This document shows, piece by piece, positions 49,796 through 63,732 of a stretch of 64,000 nucleotides of DNA. The first letter of the stretch is position 1; the number at the start of each line of letters is the position of its first letter. Position numbers and translations under genes: made by a program. The DNA is from Monosporascus cannonballus (Eukaryota > Ascomycota > Sordariomycetes > Xylariales), in contig QJNS01000004.1 of assembly GCA_004154925.1 (NCBI GenBank), positions 62,001-126,000 on the forward strand. Direction: 5' to 3'. The notes beneath the pieces were generated by a model. It ran no database searches. It was not told where the DNA came from and saw only the letters and a program-made list of their open reading frames with translations.

Positions 49796-51219
49796 CGATC
49801 TCCCTTCTTCCCAAATCTTGCTCTTTAGATTTTTTTTTCTTCTGATAAACCTTTTTTTTTCCTCAAAATGTCCGCCCGTATAATTAAAAGTTGTCGTCAG
49901 GTTCTTTCGTCCACGGTACGACGTCAAAATCTGCTTCTTATCTTTGACGATCTTAATTTCGAAATTATGCCGTATTCCTTATGCTTTTCCAAAAGCTGGA
50001 AATGCAAAATGGTAGAAAATATTTCCAAATGCAAGGCGTACGTCAAACGTAACTGTCCCTATAATAATAATAGCGTTCCCTTATCCTCCTTAAAAAATAT
50101 TCATGCCGAAAATTAATATTTAAAACGCGAAAAAGTACTTACGGAAAAGCGTTTCTTGAAATTGTAAAAATGTTATTAGCAAAAAATAAATAAGGCCATT
50201 ACGCGGTTAATTTGTTTTTGAAAATAAAAAGCGTTTTTTCGTTTAAAAGGAATTAAAATGGTATAATAAGAATTATAATCGCTAAAGGAACTAAAGGAGC
50301 AGGAACGCCAAAAACAAAAATAGTTAGAGGTTGACGTTACGGCTACTACGTTAGCATAAGCCGTAGCCGATTGGCCTAATATCCCGGCTACTCACTGGTC
50401 GACTGTTAACTAAGACGCGGCCGTCGTTATTGGTAAAAGTTTTTTTAATAGGCGTTAGGCGCCGATAAGATTTTTGGCAGATTCCCAAATGTTTTCGGAA
50501 TCCGGGTATTTTTTCTACTTAATTAAGTATTAAGTAAGTCCGTTTTATTTTTGCATATTAAATATTTTGTTTATTTCGTATATTTATTCGTCTTTTATTT
50601 TCATATCGTTTTGTACCGTATGTACTTTAATTATACCCGTTGTTAACTTAAGTAAGGAAACATAAAAAATTAGATAAAGTTTAACTTTTAATGGAATTCC
50701 AATTAGTAATTATTCTTTAAGATTTCTTTGGTAATTTTATATGGACTTATATATTTGAAACAGAGTTTTTTATGAAGTCTTTTTGTTTAAATATTTATGG
50801 TAATAAGGAAAACTATTTTCTCTTTTTCGAAAATTGGTCTTTTTAACCTTTTTTAATTATAATATTTGCTTATTTGACTTGGTACAAATTTTAATCTTAT
50901 CTTTATTTTCTAATATACTTATCATAAGTATTTTAACATAAGGATTATTTTGATATTAATTGGATTATCGTCCCTTATCTCTTTGTAAATATCTGGAATA
51001 AACTTAAAATTTGCGTTCGTAAATATTATTTTAATGTTTTCGTAATAGCTGGTATTATAAGGTTATTGTACGATTAGTAATTTTATCATTTAATTATTTT
51101 GTTTGTAATTAATATACTATCGTAAATAGGTTTCCGAAGTTTAGTTTATACGTTCCGTTTATTTATTCTTTTAAATCTAAATAAGTGAGATAATTTATAA
51201 TTTAAGCTAATTTATATTA

Positions 51220-51600
51220 TTAAGCTTTGCCAAAACTTAGATGCAAGTATCGTTTTTTATTTAAAATAATCTCTATTAGTAATCCGTATATGTTAAAAAT
51301 ATTTCTAAAAAAAATGTATATTATTTGTGCGGCGTTTATGTCCTTGTAATATGGTAAAAAATAAAAGAATTTCATAAATCGGTCGATAATTACAAAAATA
51401 CTATCGTAATATATTCCCGTAATTAGATTTTCTAACATAAGAAGCTTAATAATAAAGTCGAATATAACTAAATATGGTGGTCGTTTTACGACTAATAATA
51501 GCTGTAATTTTCTATATGGTTTATGTCGTCGAGCCTTTGCTTTAACGCAAATATCGTATTGCTCTATGATTTTCTATATCGTTAATTTTATTCTAAGAAA
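51220..51600 (-). pseudogene. Integrase remnant (Gypsy), best preserved copy
   Basis: On the reverse strand, 51438-51220 is open for 72 codons and reads Y-D-S-I-F-V-I-I-D-R-F-M-K-F-F-Y-F-L-P, then N-I-Y-G-L-L-I-E-I-I-L. This is the integrase core with its first catalytic Asp (D-R-F). The second catalytic position (usually I-S-D-R-G) reads L-N-K-K, so the aspartate is lost to G-to-A. Confidence 0.85.
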
Positions 51601-54600
51601 AGAATATGTACGTTAAAACCTTTTTAAAATCTTTTAAATCCCTAAATATCCATATAATTAATATTCAAATATTTTTCGTATTTTTTGGGACTTATATTTT
51701 ATTAGTTTTTTGGTTTTTTAGGAAACCGTCGTTATACTGCTAAATTTTTTAATATATATCGAAAAGTACAGCCTGAATTATTATAATCTGTTATAAACGT
51801 AAATATTTTTCGTAAATGGTATCGAAAATTATATAATTAACTTTAACTAATTTTTCTTCGAGATTTGATCGCTTGCTTAAGGTATTTGCTTTACTGTTCT
51901 TTAAGTTTTTCTTATATATAATAACAAAATCGAAGTTCGCCAATTCTTTACGTATTTTAATTATCGTCTTATAAGTTCTTTGGTCGTAATAAATCGGGTA
52001 AAATTTTGATAATCCGTATAAACCATAACATAATACAAATTTCCTTTTAGGAAGTACCTAAATTTTCGAAATACCATAATAATAATTATAAATTCCTTAT
52101 TTGGAATCCTGTAATTAAATTCGGTTTTTTTCAATTTGTATAAAAAAATGCATTAAGATATAATTTGCCTTAATTATTCGTTATCCGATTATTACGCTTA
52201 ACGCGTAATTCGAAATATCGGTTTTTAATTTAACGGGACGGTTTAAATCGTATATAATTAATATTAACTTGTTGGTAATTATATGCTTAATATCCTGAAA
52301 TACTTTTTCCTTATCTGGCGTTTATTCAAATTCTTTTTTTTCGTAAAGTTTGTTAGAAATATAATAATGTTATTAAAATTTTAAATATATTTCTTATAGT
52401 AATTAGTAAATCTAAAAAATACCTATAATTTTTTAATTATTGTTAATATGTGCTATTTTATAATTATAATAAGTTTCTGAAGATTTACTTTAATATATCT
52501 TAAAATAATAATATATTTTAAATATTTTATATTTTATATATAAAACTAATTTTTTTTCCGTTAATAAATAACCTTACGTTTTATAAAAGTTAAAAAATCT
52601 TATAAACGTATTTTGCGTATATTTTTTCCGTTGTTAAAAAAATAAAAATTTTATCAAGATAACATACGACGAAAATATCGAAGTATTTTTATAATACATA
52701 CTTTATTATTTGTTAAAAAATTGCTAATACGTTCGTAAATCCTATTTATATAACCAAATACTTAAACAGTCTGTATATCGTTTTAAAAGTTATTTTTTAT
52801 TTATATTTTTTAAATCTTAATAAAGTTATATTCATTTTTAAGATCAAACATTATAAATTATTTGGTTCCGTAAAAGTGGTTTTTTATTTCCGTAATTAAA
52901 AGTGATAATATTTAACTTTTAATAATAATATTATTTAATTACCGGTAATTAACCACAAATCGTAATATTCTACTTTTCTTAAATACTAAAAATATAAAAT
53001 ATCCTGTTAATAATTTCGAAAATCGAACTTATTCTTTTTATAACCGATTTTCCAGGTATTTTCTGAAAATACGTAATTCGTTTTTGTTAAGGTTATAAAT
53101 AAGGTAAAACTTTATCAAAAACTTTTCCTTAAGGATTATTTTATAATCTTATTCGTTATGTTTTAATAACTTTGTATCGAATTACTTTGTAAAAAGCTAT
53201 TTATATTTATAATATTATGGTAATATATTGGCTAAACCTTTTAACTTTTTAGGCTATTATTCTTATTATTTTAAATTATTATTTAATTACTTTAATTTCG
53301 CCTTAATATCAATAACGATATGTTATATTTTTTTAATGCCTATTTTCTTTTTTATATTTTAACCTTATAAGTAATAAGGGTTTTGTTATATCTTTATATC
53401 CATATTTGTTGTTATTATCGATCGAATATTAAGATCTTAATTTCGTTTTTTTTCGTTTATTAATAAAGAATAAAATAAACTTTATTTAGTTAATTTTACC
53501 GTTAATCAAAATTCCGTATTAACGTATCTTTATCAATCCTAAAATTATATCGTAATTCCCGAATAAAATAATATCGAAATTAAGTATTTAATATTATCCT
53601 TTAATAAAAACATTAAAATAATTAATTTCGTACGTAATTTTTCCCTTATCGTAAGCGAATTCTTAACATTTGGTATTTGTCGTTATATAAGGTTTTAACT
53701 TATATTTCCAAAATAATTTAAACTTATTAATTATATTTGGTATAATATAATTTCCGCCCAGAATTCCGTAATTCATTATTACGGTATCCTAAAACGTTCC
53801 AATTTATATATCCAAAATAATTAAATTATTAACGTTTTTTATTATTACGTTTAAAGCTTTTTTCGGGAATTTCTTTTAATTTTTTGGGTTCCGTTATTTT
53901 CCAGTTTTTTTATAAGTAATTCTTTTTTTAATTTTTATTCGAATTTATAGAACCTTATTTACGTTTTTTTCGCTTAACGCGTTAAGTTATTATATTTGTT
54001 GTTATTACCGGCATATTGTTCTTTCGAATCTTATTAATTATTCTTAATTTTATTATCATTATTTTGTTTATTAAATAAAATATTTTCTTATATTTACACC
54101 TGTATCCTATTATGTGTTATTTTGGTTATCGTTTTAAATATCCTTTATAAAGTAACGTATTTTTTCCTTAATATCTTTTTTTCTGAAAATTTATAATAAA
54201 TATTAATTAAAACTAAAAATCTATAATAAGTATTTAATAATGTTTTATTATTATATATTAAATTAATTTTGTTTCCGTTTAATAATTATATTACTGGTAA
54301 TAATAAAAGGGGTTTTCTAACGGGCATTACTTTTTTTTGGGCCAACTTTTTGTTTCCGCCAATTGCTGGATATCTTCTGGGGCTATGGTTCGAAAATATT
54401 AATATTATTACTTATTGTTCTTATTATATTTAGTCCGGTTAGGAAAATCGAATCCCTTATAATACATACGGGTAATTCGTTCGTAAATATGTTATTTCCA
54501 TTGCTTATAATCAGGACATTTTCGTCGTCGGTAATATATAGCTTACATTTTGCCGTATCGGTTAGGGGTTCCTGGACCAAGTTTTTTATCTAATTCCGGT

Positions 54601-55749
54601 ATTTTCGTAATTATTTTTATAATTCTTTTGGTTAAATTCGCAATATTTGTTGAACCAGGTTTTTAGTTTTTCGCATTTTTTATCAGATCTCCTATCGTAA
54701 AACTCCTTATTTAACCTTTAAAAAGCCTGGTACGTACTTAGCTTGGATTATATGAATAACCTTGCCGTCGTTTCCTTAGTTATTCTTGGACTGTTTTTTC
54801 GGTATAGGTATCCAGTTATCTTGTCGTAACCTTTTGGGTTTTCTGTACTTGTAAGTTTTACGTCCCATTTTGCCACAGTGAAAGCATTTAATCTAGCTCC
54901 AATTTTGTCTGTAAGTAACGCCGAATTCCATAAGTCCTAGCGTTATTTCGTAAAAAATAAAGTGTACGTTTTGTTTCTTCCCTTAATTAAGCTTATTATA
55001 TCCCAATTATAAGGCATATTATCCTTTTTTCTTTTATTATTTTTCAAACTGTCAATTGTCGATCTTAATTACCTTTACAATATATCGGTCCACAGTACTT
55101 CATCGTTAAATCCGAATGATTTTGTTTTTTACATTATTTTTTAGCCCTTTATAAAATATGTCGATAAAGGTATCGGTTTTATCGTTTCCTTATCCGGCCT
55201 TAACTGCAAAGCTTTTAAAAGTTACGGCGTCCTTAGATATAAATCCTTTTCGTTGAAATTACAGGAATTATTAAGCCGCAAATTATTTTTTATTTGGATT
55301 GCCGAAATTATTACGCATTTTATTTTCGAAATTAATATAAAGTAAGAAGATCTTATTATTAAATTTTTCTTTATTCGATTTTCCTACCTTCAAAAATTTC
55401 TTATAATAAGTTCAAACCAATTAGCCGTATTTCCCGTCAGGCATATTTTCATTATTAGGACCATATCCGCTAAATCATTAAGGTTTAAGAAACGAAAGTA
55501 AGTTCGTACCTAAGTTAAAACGATTTAAAAGTTCTCTTCCCATTATAGGGTTCCGGTTTCTTAGGCTTTATACGGACGAAAAGGGTTTAAGCAGATAACG
55601 TAATTCGGATTTGTCGTATTTCTTTCTCCAGTTCCCGAATTCGAGCCTAAAACTGTTAATTAAGGGTTTCTTACGCGTTTGTTAACACTTTCAACAGTAT
55701 TAAATATTGTTCAAAGTTTAATGGTATTATTAAATAAAAAATTGTAACA

Positions 55750-56120
55750 TATAACGAACTAAAAATTTAACCAACTATTAAACCTTAATCGTGCGGATTT
55801 ATGCTGGCAGAAATATCGTAAAAATCTAAATGATAAATATAATAGCGTATTAGGTCCTATAATACCAAAACCATTTTAAGTAATAAATCATTATTGTAAG
55901 CTAATATCATTTAAATTATAGAAATAATAAACATATATATTTTAATTTTTTTTATATTATTTATCTTTGTTTTGCAAAGCCTTATTAAACGGATGCTCAG
56001 TGTTTCTTAGTCGTTCTTAATTAAGACCCGCTGAATACTGATTATGTGACCTTGAATTAACGTAACTTCGTAATCTTGGCTGGACCGTTTTCGCAGGCCC
56101 AGCTGACTTGGGTCGTAATA
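55750..56120 (-). repeat. 5' LTR of the 49425-56120 element
   Basis: 371 bp, the same length as its partner. Ends GTCGTAATA, then GAAT (56121-56124). Confidence 0.92.
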
Positions 56121-56170
56121 GAATAAGTCAGGGAATCAGAGCATTGGTGAAGGAGAGCTTCAAGGGGTAA
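56121..56170 (+). pseudogene. P450 fragment: displaced C-terminus
   Basis: After the GAAT copy the P450 frame resumes and reads S-Q-G-I-R-A-L-V-K-E-S, the usual end of CYP58-like proteins, then TAA at 56168-56170. Phase and family match show that this is the true end of the gene interrupted at 49424. Confidence 0.92.
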
Positions 56171-57535
56171 ATTTGAGATAGTTACCATAGATATAAGTCT
56201 CTGGACTCCGTGTTAGCGGCTGTTCGGAAATTTTCAAAATTAAAGGCGTATTCGAAATATACTTCAAGTTTTTTGAAAATGTATTATGGGACTTACACCC
56301 CACGTACTTTCTAAATTATTAAAATATGATTAATATATGTTCTTTAATTTTTTAGTAATATATTTAATTGAAATTAATTTTTAAAAACTTTGGTAAACGT
56401 ATATACACTAATTTTTAATTATAAAATGATTATTTATAAACCCAAGGTAATAATTAACTCTGTTTCAATTTTTAACTCGTCCAAATTTTATATTATTAGT
56501 ATTTAAAGATTTTGACATAAAAATCTAAAATAATTTAAATTATTGTTAAACGTATTTGAACATTTTAGTAAATACTATTTTAATAATTGTTTAAATAACT
56601 CAATTCGAGGTTTACTATAATTATATAATTGTATACTTAAGACTAATTATATTATAAATGGTTTCATTTATTGTTTATTAAAAACTTTTTTTCACGAAAT
56701 AATAATAAAAGGATTTTGCATTTTGCTATTTAGCGTTTCTTTTATTTATTTAATGTTTATTAATGATATAAAGATTAAGAAGAGTTAATTTCGACGTTTT
56801 TTCGATTTTTTTCGAACATACTTTTATAATGATTATATTAGTAATTATAATAATCAGGGGTAGAAAGTTGGTGAAAACCTATAATATATTTAAGAAAGGA
56901 TTAAAAATATCTAGAGTGTGACGACCTTTTATATACATTATATTATATAAAACATTTTTTAAGCAAAATCTAGTTTAGGTTATTCACCATGTTCTAAATA
57001 TTAACTCTAAAAATTTAACAGTATTAATTATTAACACGCTATTTTACGTTAAATAATTTTATTTACGTAATTTTAAAAAGTGTTTCAAACTTTTAAAAAA
57101 CGGTATAAAAATAATTTAACCAATGTAAAAACTAACTGTTTTTCTAGATATATTTTTAACATATTTTTAATTCGTTTTAGGAGCATATTTATTTTAAACG
57201 TTAGAATATAAACATTTCGAAATAATTTAAATTAAAAGGTTTCATGAAACTGCCCATTAAGTTATTTTTGTTTTTTGCGTATGGAAAAAGTATTAAACCT
57301 ATTCTTAATATCCGTTATAATATTTAAGAACGACTTGTTATAGTAGACAATCAAACGTCCCAGGTAGTATAGAAGGCAAATACTACCTAGTCCGGTATCT
57401 TCTGTATAACGCTGGGAGATATAGCAGTTTACAGTAACTCTGCTGCTAATCTTTGCAGCGCATCGTGTATGTATGTATGTGCTAGCCGATTAGTTGGGCT
57501 AAACACCTGGATGCGGGAAACTCCTGTTAGGTTAA
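56171..57535. other. P450 downstream flank and AT-rich DNA
   Basis: The first 150 bp keep balanced composition and should hold the P450 3' untranslated region. 56330-57330 is AT-rich with few CpG and no recognisable element. 57340-57535 is unmutated again and includes a hairpin GGTAGTAT...ATACTACC (57363-57387) and a (TATG)n run near 57467-57480. No gene seen. Confidence 0.55.
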
Positions 57536-60439
57536 CGGATCTATATTACGTGATTTTAACCTACTTGGATTTTATTTTGGTTACTAAATATCCGTTTCCG
57601 AAACCTTTTCTTAATTAAGTTATAATACGATTTTTTCTTTTCCCAAATCTTGCCTTTACGATTTTTTGGTAAGTTTTTCCTTTGTCTATTACCATATTCG
57701 GCCGGATTATTAAAAATCGCAAACATATTAACTAAAAGCAAAAACGCGAAATTTTAGCTTTTTTTGTTTTTAATTCTGGTTTTAAAGTTATGCTTTAAAG
57801 GTTTTATTTTTGTACTAACGATTCCTGTATCATATCGGATGGTATAACGCCTTATTAATAATACATTTTGAAAAAACGTTATTACGACGGTTTTAATATT
57901 TTTTTTTCCTTAAATAATATTAATAAAAAGATAAAACGTTTACGGTCAGAAAAATCTTTCGCCTGATAATATTTTCGTAATATTCGTTAAAAATTATTAA
58001 CAGTATTTTATCGTTTAACCAAAATATTATTTCGTTTAAAACGTTTTCGCATTTAATAGGATTTATTTTTGCAAAAAGGTATTGGAACAGTTAACCGGGG
58101 TTTTTAATTTTTGGATAAATTAGAAAAACAGAAAAAAGCCAATCGGTTAAAGGTGGAATGCGAACGTTTAGAAATTAAATTTTATATTGTATTTCCCAAA
58201 TAATTTTATTTTTCTAATTCTATTAAAAGTATAAAGTAAGCCGGGATTATTTCTGATAATTCCGTTATTAGTAATAAAAGCTTTTTAATAAAAGTTAGAT
58301 CTTAATAAGGTTTTTAGCAAGTTCTTAAATATTTTCGGAATCCGAATGCGTTTTTTTAATTAGGGATTAAATAAGTCCGTTTTGTTTTCGCATATCGAAA
58401 ATATTTCTTAGTTTATATGCTTATTTATTTTTTATTTTTATATTATTTTGTATTATATTTACTTTAATTATACTTGTTATTAATTCGAATAAGAAAACGT
58501 AAAAAATTGGATAAAGTTTAATTTTTGATAGAAAACTTAATTAGTAATTATTCTTTAAGATTCTTTTAACGATTTTATATAAACCGATAAATATGAAATC
58601 GAGATTTTTATTAAGTCATTTTATTTGAATATCTTTTGTATCCAGGAAAACCATTTTCCTTTTTCCGAAAATTAATCCCTTTAACCTTCTTTAATAATAA
58701 TATTTATTTATTTAATTCCCTACAAAGTTGATTTCCGTTAAATGTTTTTAATATAATTATCGTAACTACTTTAAGGTAAAATTATTTTAATATTATTTAA
58801 ACCGTCATCGCGTATTTTTCTCCAAACGTTTGGAAAAAAACCAAAATTTGCATTTATAAATATTATCTTAATACTTTCATAATACTTAATATTATAAGTT
58901 AATTACGCGATTCGTGATTTCTCAACTTAATTTTTTTATTCGTAATTAATATAATATCGTTAGTAAATTTTAAATTTTAATTGGTTTTATTTATTTATTT
59001 ATTTATTTAAAGTTTAAATATGTTAGATAACTTATAATTTAAGCTAATTTGTACTATAAGGCTTTATCAAAATTTCGATATAAATATCGATTTTTTGTTT
59101 AAAATAATTTTTATTAATAATTCGTATCTAATAAAAGTTTATTTGAAAAAATATATATTATTTATTCGGTATTTGTATTGTCATAATACGGTAAACAATA
59201 AGAAGATTTCGTAAATCGGTCAATGATTACGAAAATATTATCGTAATATACTTCTGTAATTAAAATTTTTAATATAAAAGGTTTAGTAATTAAGTTAAAT
59301 GTAATTAAATATTATAATTGTTTTACGATTAGTAATGGGTGTAATTATCTGTATGGTATATGTCGTTATATTTTCGTTTTGGCCTCAATATCGTATTGCT
59401 GTATAATTCTTTATACCGTTAATTTTATTTTTTTTAAAAAATATGTACGTTAGAACCGTTTTAAGATTTTGTAAATCCCTGGATATCCGTGTAATTAATA
59501 TTTATGTATGTTTCGTACTAAAACTTTGTGGTATTTTTCTGGAATTTATATCTTTTTCGTTTTTTGGTTTTTTAGAAGATTATCGTTTTATTATTAAGTT
59601 TTCGGATATATATTAAAAGGTATTACCGGAAATATTACAATTTGTTACAGGCGTAAATATTTTGTTATCATAATATGGAAAATTATATAATTAGTTTTGA
59701 CCAGGTTTGCTTTAAAATCTGGTCGTTTGTTCAAAATATTTACTTTATTATTTTCTAAATTTTTTTATAAATAATAACGAAATCGAAATTCGCTAATTTC
59801 TTTCTATCACGAAATCATTGTTTTGTAAATGCCTTAATCGTAATAAATCAGGTCAAATTTTAATAATCTATATAAACTTAAACTTAATATAAATATTTTT
59901 TTAAGAAATACCTAAATTTTAGAAACGCTATAATAATAATTATAAATTCTTTATTTGGAATACCGTAATTAAATTGATTTCTTTAACTAATACGACAAAA
60001 ATACAATAAGATATAATTTATTTTAATTATTTCTTCCTCCGATTATTACGTTTAATGCGTAATCCGAAACATCAGTTTTCAATTTAACGGAACAGTTTAT
60101 ATTGTACGTAATTAATATTAATTCGCTAATAATTATATTTTTAAGATCTTAAAATACTTTTTCGATATTTGGCGTTTATTTCTTTTAAGAAATAATTTCT
60201 TAAAAAACTAATTATTTTATTAAAAATTAGAATAAATTTCCTATAGTAAATAACAAATTTAAATAATACCTGCCCCTTTTTAAGTGTTGTTAATATTTGT
60301 CATTTTATAATTATAGCGATTTTTTTACAGTTTATCTTAATATATCCTAGAATAATAGTATATTCCAGATATTTTACTTTTTACTTAAAAATTCATATTT
60401 TAACGTTAATAGATAGCTTTAGATTTTATAAAGTTTGAA

Positions 60440-60860
60440 AACCTTTATAATCATATTTTACCTATGCTTTTTTTGTTTTTTAAAAAATAAGAATGTCGTC
60501 GAGATAGTATACGACGAAAATGTCGAAGCACTTCGGTAATATATAATTTATTATTTGTTAAAAAGGTATTAATATGTTTGTAAATCTTATTAATTTGATT
60601 AAATATTTAAAAATCCATATTTTGTTTTAAAACTCATTTTTTATTCGTATCCTTTTTTTATTTAAATAAAATTATATTTATTTTAGAAATCGAATGCAAT
60701 AAAATATTGGTTTCCGTAAAATCCATCCTTTATTTCCGTAATTAAGCGCAATAATATTTAATGTTTAATAATAATATCGTTTAAATATCGATATTTAATT
60801 ATGAATGGTAATTTTCTATTTCTTTTGCTACGAAAAATATAAGATATCCTATTAATAATT
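60440..60860 (-). pseudogene. Reverse transcriptase remnant (Gypsy)
   Basis: Reverse strand reads F-D-I-F-V-V-Y-Y-L-D-D-I-L-I with the catalytic aspartates intact. The preceding blocks match the RT copies near 52650-53000 and 4430-4790. Stops interrupt the frame. Confidence 0.82.
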
Positions 60861-63732
60861 TCAATGGTTAAATCTATATTTTTTATAAACGATTTTCCGG
60901 GTATTTTTTAAAAATGCATAATTCGTTTCCGTTAAGGTTATAAATAAGGCAAAACGTCGTCGAAAATCTTTTTTAAGGATTATTTTATAATTTTATTGGT
61001 TATATTATGATAATTTCGTATCGAGCTCTTTTTTGAAAAACTATTTATATTTACAATATTATAATAATATATTAAATAAATCTTTTAATTTTTAAAGTTA
61101 TTATTTTAAATCATTATTTATTTAAATTCGTTTTGCTTCATTATTAAGAACCATGTATCGTATTTTTTTAAATGCCCGTTTTTTTAGTATTTTGTGTCTT
61201 TGAATAATAAGGTTTTTAACGTGTTCTTATATTTATATTTATCGTTATTATTAATTGAATAATAAGATCTTAATTTTTTGGTTTATTAATAGGGAATAAA
61301 ACGAATTTTGCCTGGCTAATTTTTACGTTCATTAAAATTCCGTATTAACGTATTTATAGTAATCTTAAGATTAAATTATAATTCTTAATTAAAACGATAT
61401 CGAAAGTAATTATTTCATATTATTTTTAAATAAAAATCTCGAAATAACTAATTTCGCGTATAAACCTTTCGTTATTATAAGCAAATTCATAACTTTCGGT
61501 ATTTATTATTATATAAGGTTTTAATTTGTATTTCTATGGTAATTTAAGCTTATTAATTATATCTCGTATAATATAGTTTCCGTTTAAAGTTTTGTAATTT
61601 ATTATTTCGGTATATTAATAAGTTTCGATTGGTATATTTAAGGTAATAAAGTTATTATCGGTTTTTATTATTACCTTTAAATCTTTTTTTGGAATTTTTT
61701 TTAATTCCTTTAAAAGTCGTTATTTTGCAGCTTTTGATAACTAACTTTTTTTTACTTTTTGTTCGAATTTGACGAATTTTATTTATGTTTTTTCGTTTAA
61801 TGTATTATGTTGTTATATTTGTCGTTATTGCAGGCATATTATTTTTCTAAATTATATTAATTATTTTTGGTTATATAGCATTTTTTCCCAATTAAATTAC
61901 TTTCTTACCTTTAGGATTATATTTTATTCTGCGTTATTTTATTCATCCTTCCTGAAAGTTTTTATGAATTAACGTATTCTTTCTTTAATAATTTTTTTTC
62001 GTAAAGGTTTGTAATAAATATTAATTAAAAATAAAGATCTTTAATAATCTTTTGGCATTGTTTTTTTATTATATGTTAGATTAATGTTTTTAATTTAATA
62101 ATTACATTATTGGAAATAATAAAAGGGGTTTTTCTACGGGTATTATTTTTTTTCGGGCCAGCTTTTTATTTCCCCTAATTAATAAATATTTTTTAAGTTT
62201 ATAAATTGAAAATATTAATATTATTATTTATTATTATTGTTATTTCCGGTACTCTTTGGAAAGCCGAATCTCTTAAAATATATACGGATTATTCGTTCGT
62301 AAATATATTATTTTTATGTTTCGTAATCGGGATATTTTTGTCAAGGACAGTATACAACGCATATTTTGCGGTATCGATCAAGGATTTTAGAACAAATATT
62401 TTCTTTTTAATCATGGTATTCGCGTAATTATTTTTGTAATACTTTTTATTATGTTCGCAATATTTGTTAAATTAGATTCCTGGTTTTTTGTAATTTTGAT
62501 CGGATTTCTTATCGTAATAACTTTTATTAGGTTTTTTGCTATAAAGAACCTAGTATATATTTAGGGTGGATTATATTTATATGTTTTTTCCTCTTTTTCT
62601 AATTTTTTTGGGATTATTTCTAAAGTATTGGTTTTTAATCGTCTTAACGGGGCTTTTTATGTGCTTTATATTTCGCTGCCTTAAGTTCTATTTTGTTATA
62701 ATTATAACATTGAATTTGGCTTTAATCCTTTTTACAAGTAACTCTTCATTCCATAAATTCTGGTTTTATACTGTAAAATGTATTATTACGTCGAAAAAAG
62801 CTGGTATTAGCCATATATCGAGATTTGCTGTTATTTTTTCCTTTATTACCTTTAGTATGTTATACGTATTATGGATCGTCGATCTTGATTATTATAACGA
62901 AATAATCCGACAGAAAATTGAGCACATTAAATTTGAAAAGCTTTTTTTGTATTTTTTGTAAGCCGTCGAAAAGCTTGGTTATTAATATTTTTTATCCTTG
63001 GTTTAACATAATTTCAAATTAACCTAACGTATTGCCGTAATTAAATATTAATCTTTTTTGTCGTAATTGCTAAATTGGCATTTCGGCTTTTGTTTTTTCG
63101 TTTATTATTTCGAAAACCTTTATTAATATTTATTTCAATTGTTTGTAATCGTTATAAATTGATATTATTTTTGGGTTTTGTTTTTCGACTGGCAAAATAA
63201 TATGTTTTTTTATAACGGGTTCGAATTAAATAACTATATTTCCGGTAAATCGTCCGGTTACGAAATTAATTCGTATAATGAAGGTAATTAATCAAATAAG
63301 AAAATACCCGAAATATATTCGGCATTAAGTTAAAAATAATTGTAACTTGATTAAGATTCCGTTGAGAAATTCCGGCTTAAAAAGCTTAAAAACTTTTTCT
63401 AGTCTTTTGCTAAAATTTAGCTAAATAACTTTGCTTATTCGAAAGCGCTTTTCGATTTCGGAAATCTTTTTTTCGTTTCAGTTTTTTAAAGGCAATTTAA
63501 AAGGATATTGTAAAATCGTTATTATCTTTTTAAAATTAAAAAATGCATTCCTTTATTATATCCAAACGTTATTTAATTTCTTTGTAAATGAAACAATTTT
63601 TTTTGAAATTTTCTTCAAGTATGCGAGTAATTAAAAACCTAATAAATAGGCTGTTCGGGTTGCTTATTATTAAATATATTGTCGGCGATATTTCTTCAAC
63701 TTTAATAATATTATTAAATAAAAGTTTGCAAT

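Larger units (their letters stand above)
49425..56120 (-). mobile_element. Gypsy/chromovirus element inserted in the last P450 exon, RIP-mutated
   Basis: 6696 bp with two 371-bp LTRs (49425-49795, 55750-56120). Target duplication GAAT at 49421-49424 and 56121-56124 (AGAAT if the LTR's last base is counted with it). Minus-strand order: gag zinc knuckle (about 54849-54895, reading K-C-F-H-C-G-K-M-G-R with the last ligands lost), RT box Y-L-D-K-I-F-I-F near 52650-52685, integrase 51220-51600, chromodomain near 50480-50560. Same family and same LTR head as the 1303-8033 element, in opposite orientation. In the chromodomain the expected first Trp reads as TAG, a G-to-A change of TGG. Confidence 0.93.
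40574..56170 (+). pseudogene. Cytochrome P450 (CYP58-like), broken by two retrotransposons and a stop
   Basis: Coding pieces: 40574-40875, 47921-48251, 48412-48910, 49025-49424 and 56125-56170, with introns 48252-48411 and 48911-49024. The total is 1578 nt, i.e. 525 residues, a normal P450 length. The order is an N-terminal membrane anchor (about residues 2-20, hydrophobic), I-P-G-P-K hinge, I helix with G-A-G-I-A-S-M, E-A-V-R (ExxR, about 377-380, formed across the second intron), P-E-R-W, and the haem loop F-G-K-G-T-R-H-C-I-G with Cys464. The sequence most resembles fungal CYP58/trichodiene-oxygenase-type enzymes, ER-bound monooxygenases of secondary metabolism; substrate unknown. Damage: a Copia element after codon 100, an in-frame TAA at codon 249 (48523-48525) and a Gypsy element 15 codons before the end. 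The I-helix lacks the usual A-G-x-E/D-T-T residues. The first intron's borders are my best fit. It cannot make a full enzyme. Confidence 0.9.

Noticed and set aside
62566..62961. 131-codon hydrophobic open frame on the + strand
   Set aside because: It is antisense to the gag/zinc-knuckle region of a minus-strand Gypsy element; composition artefact.
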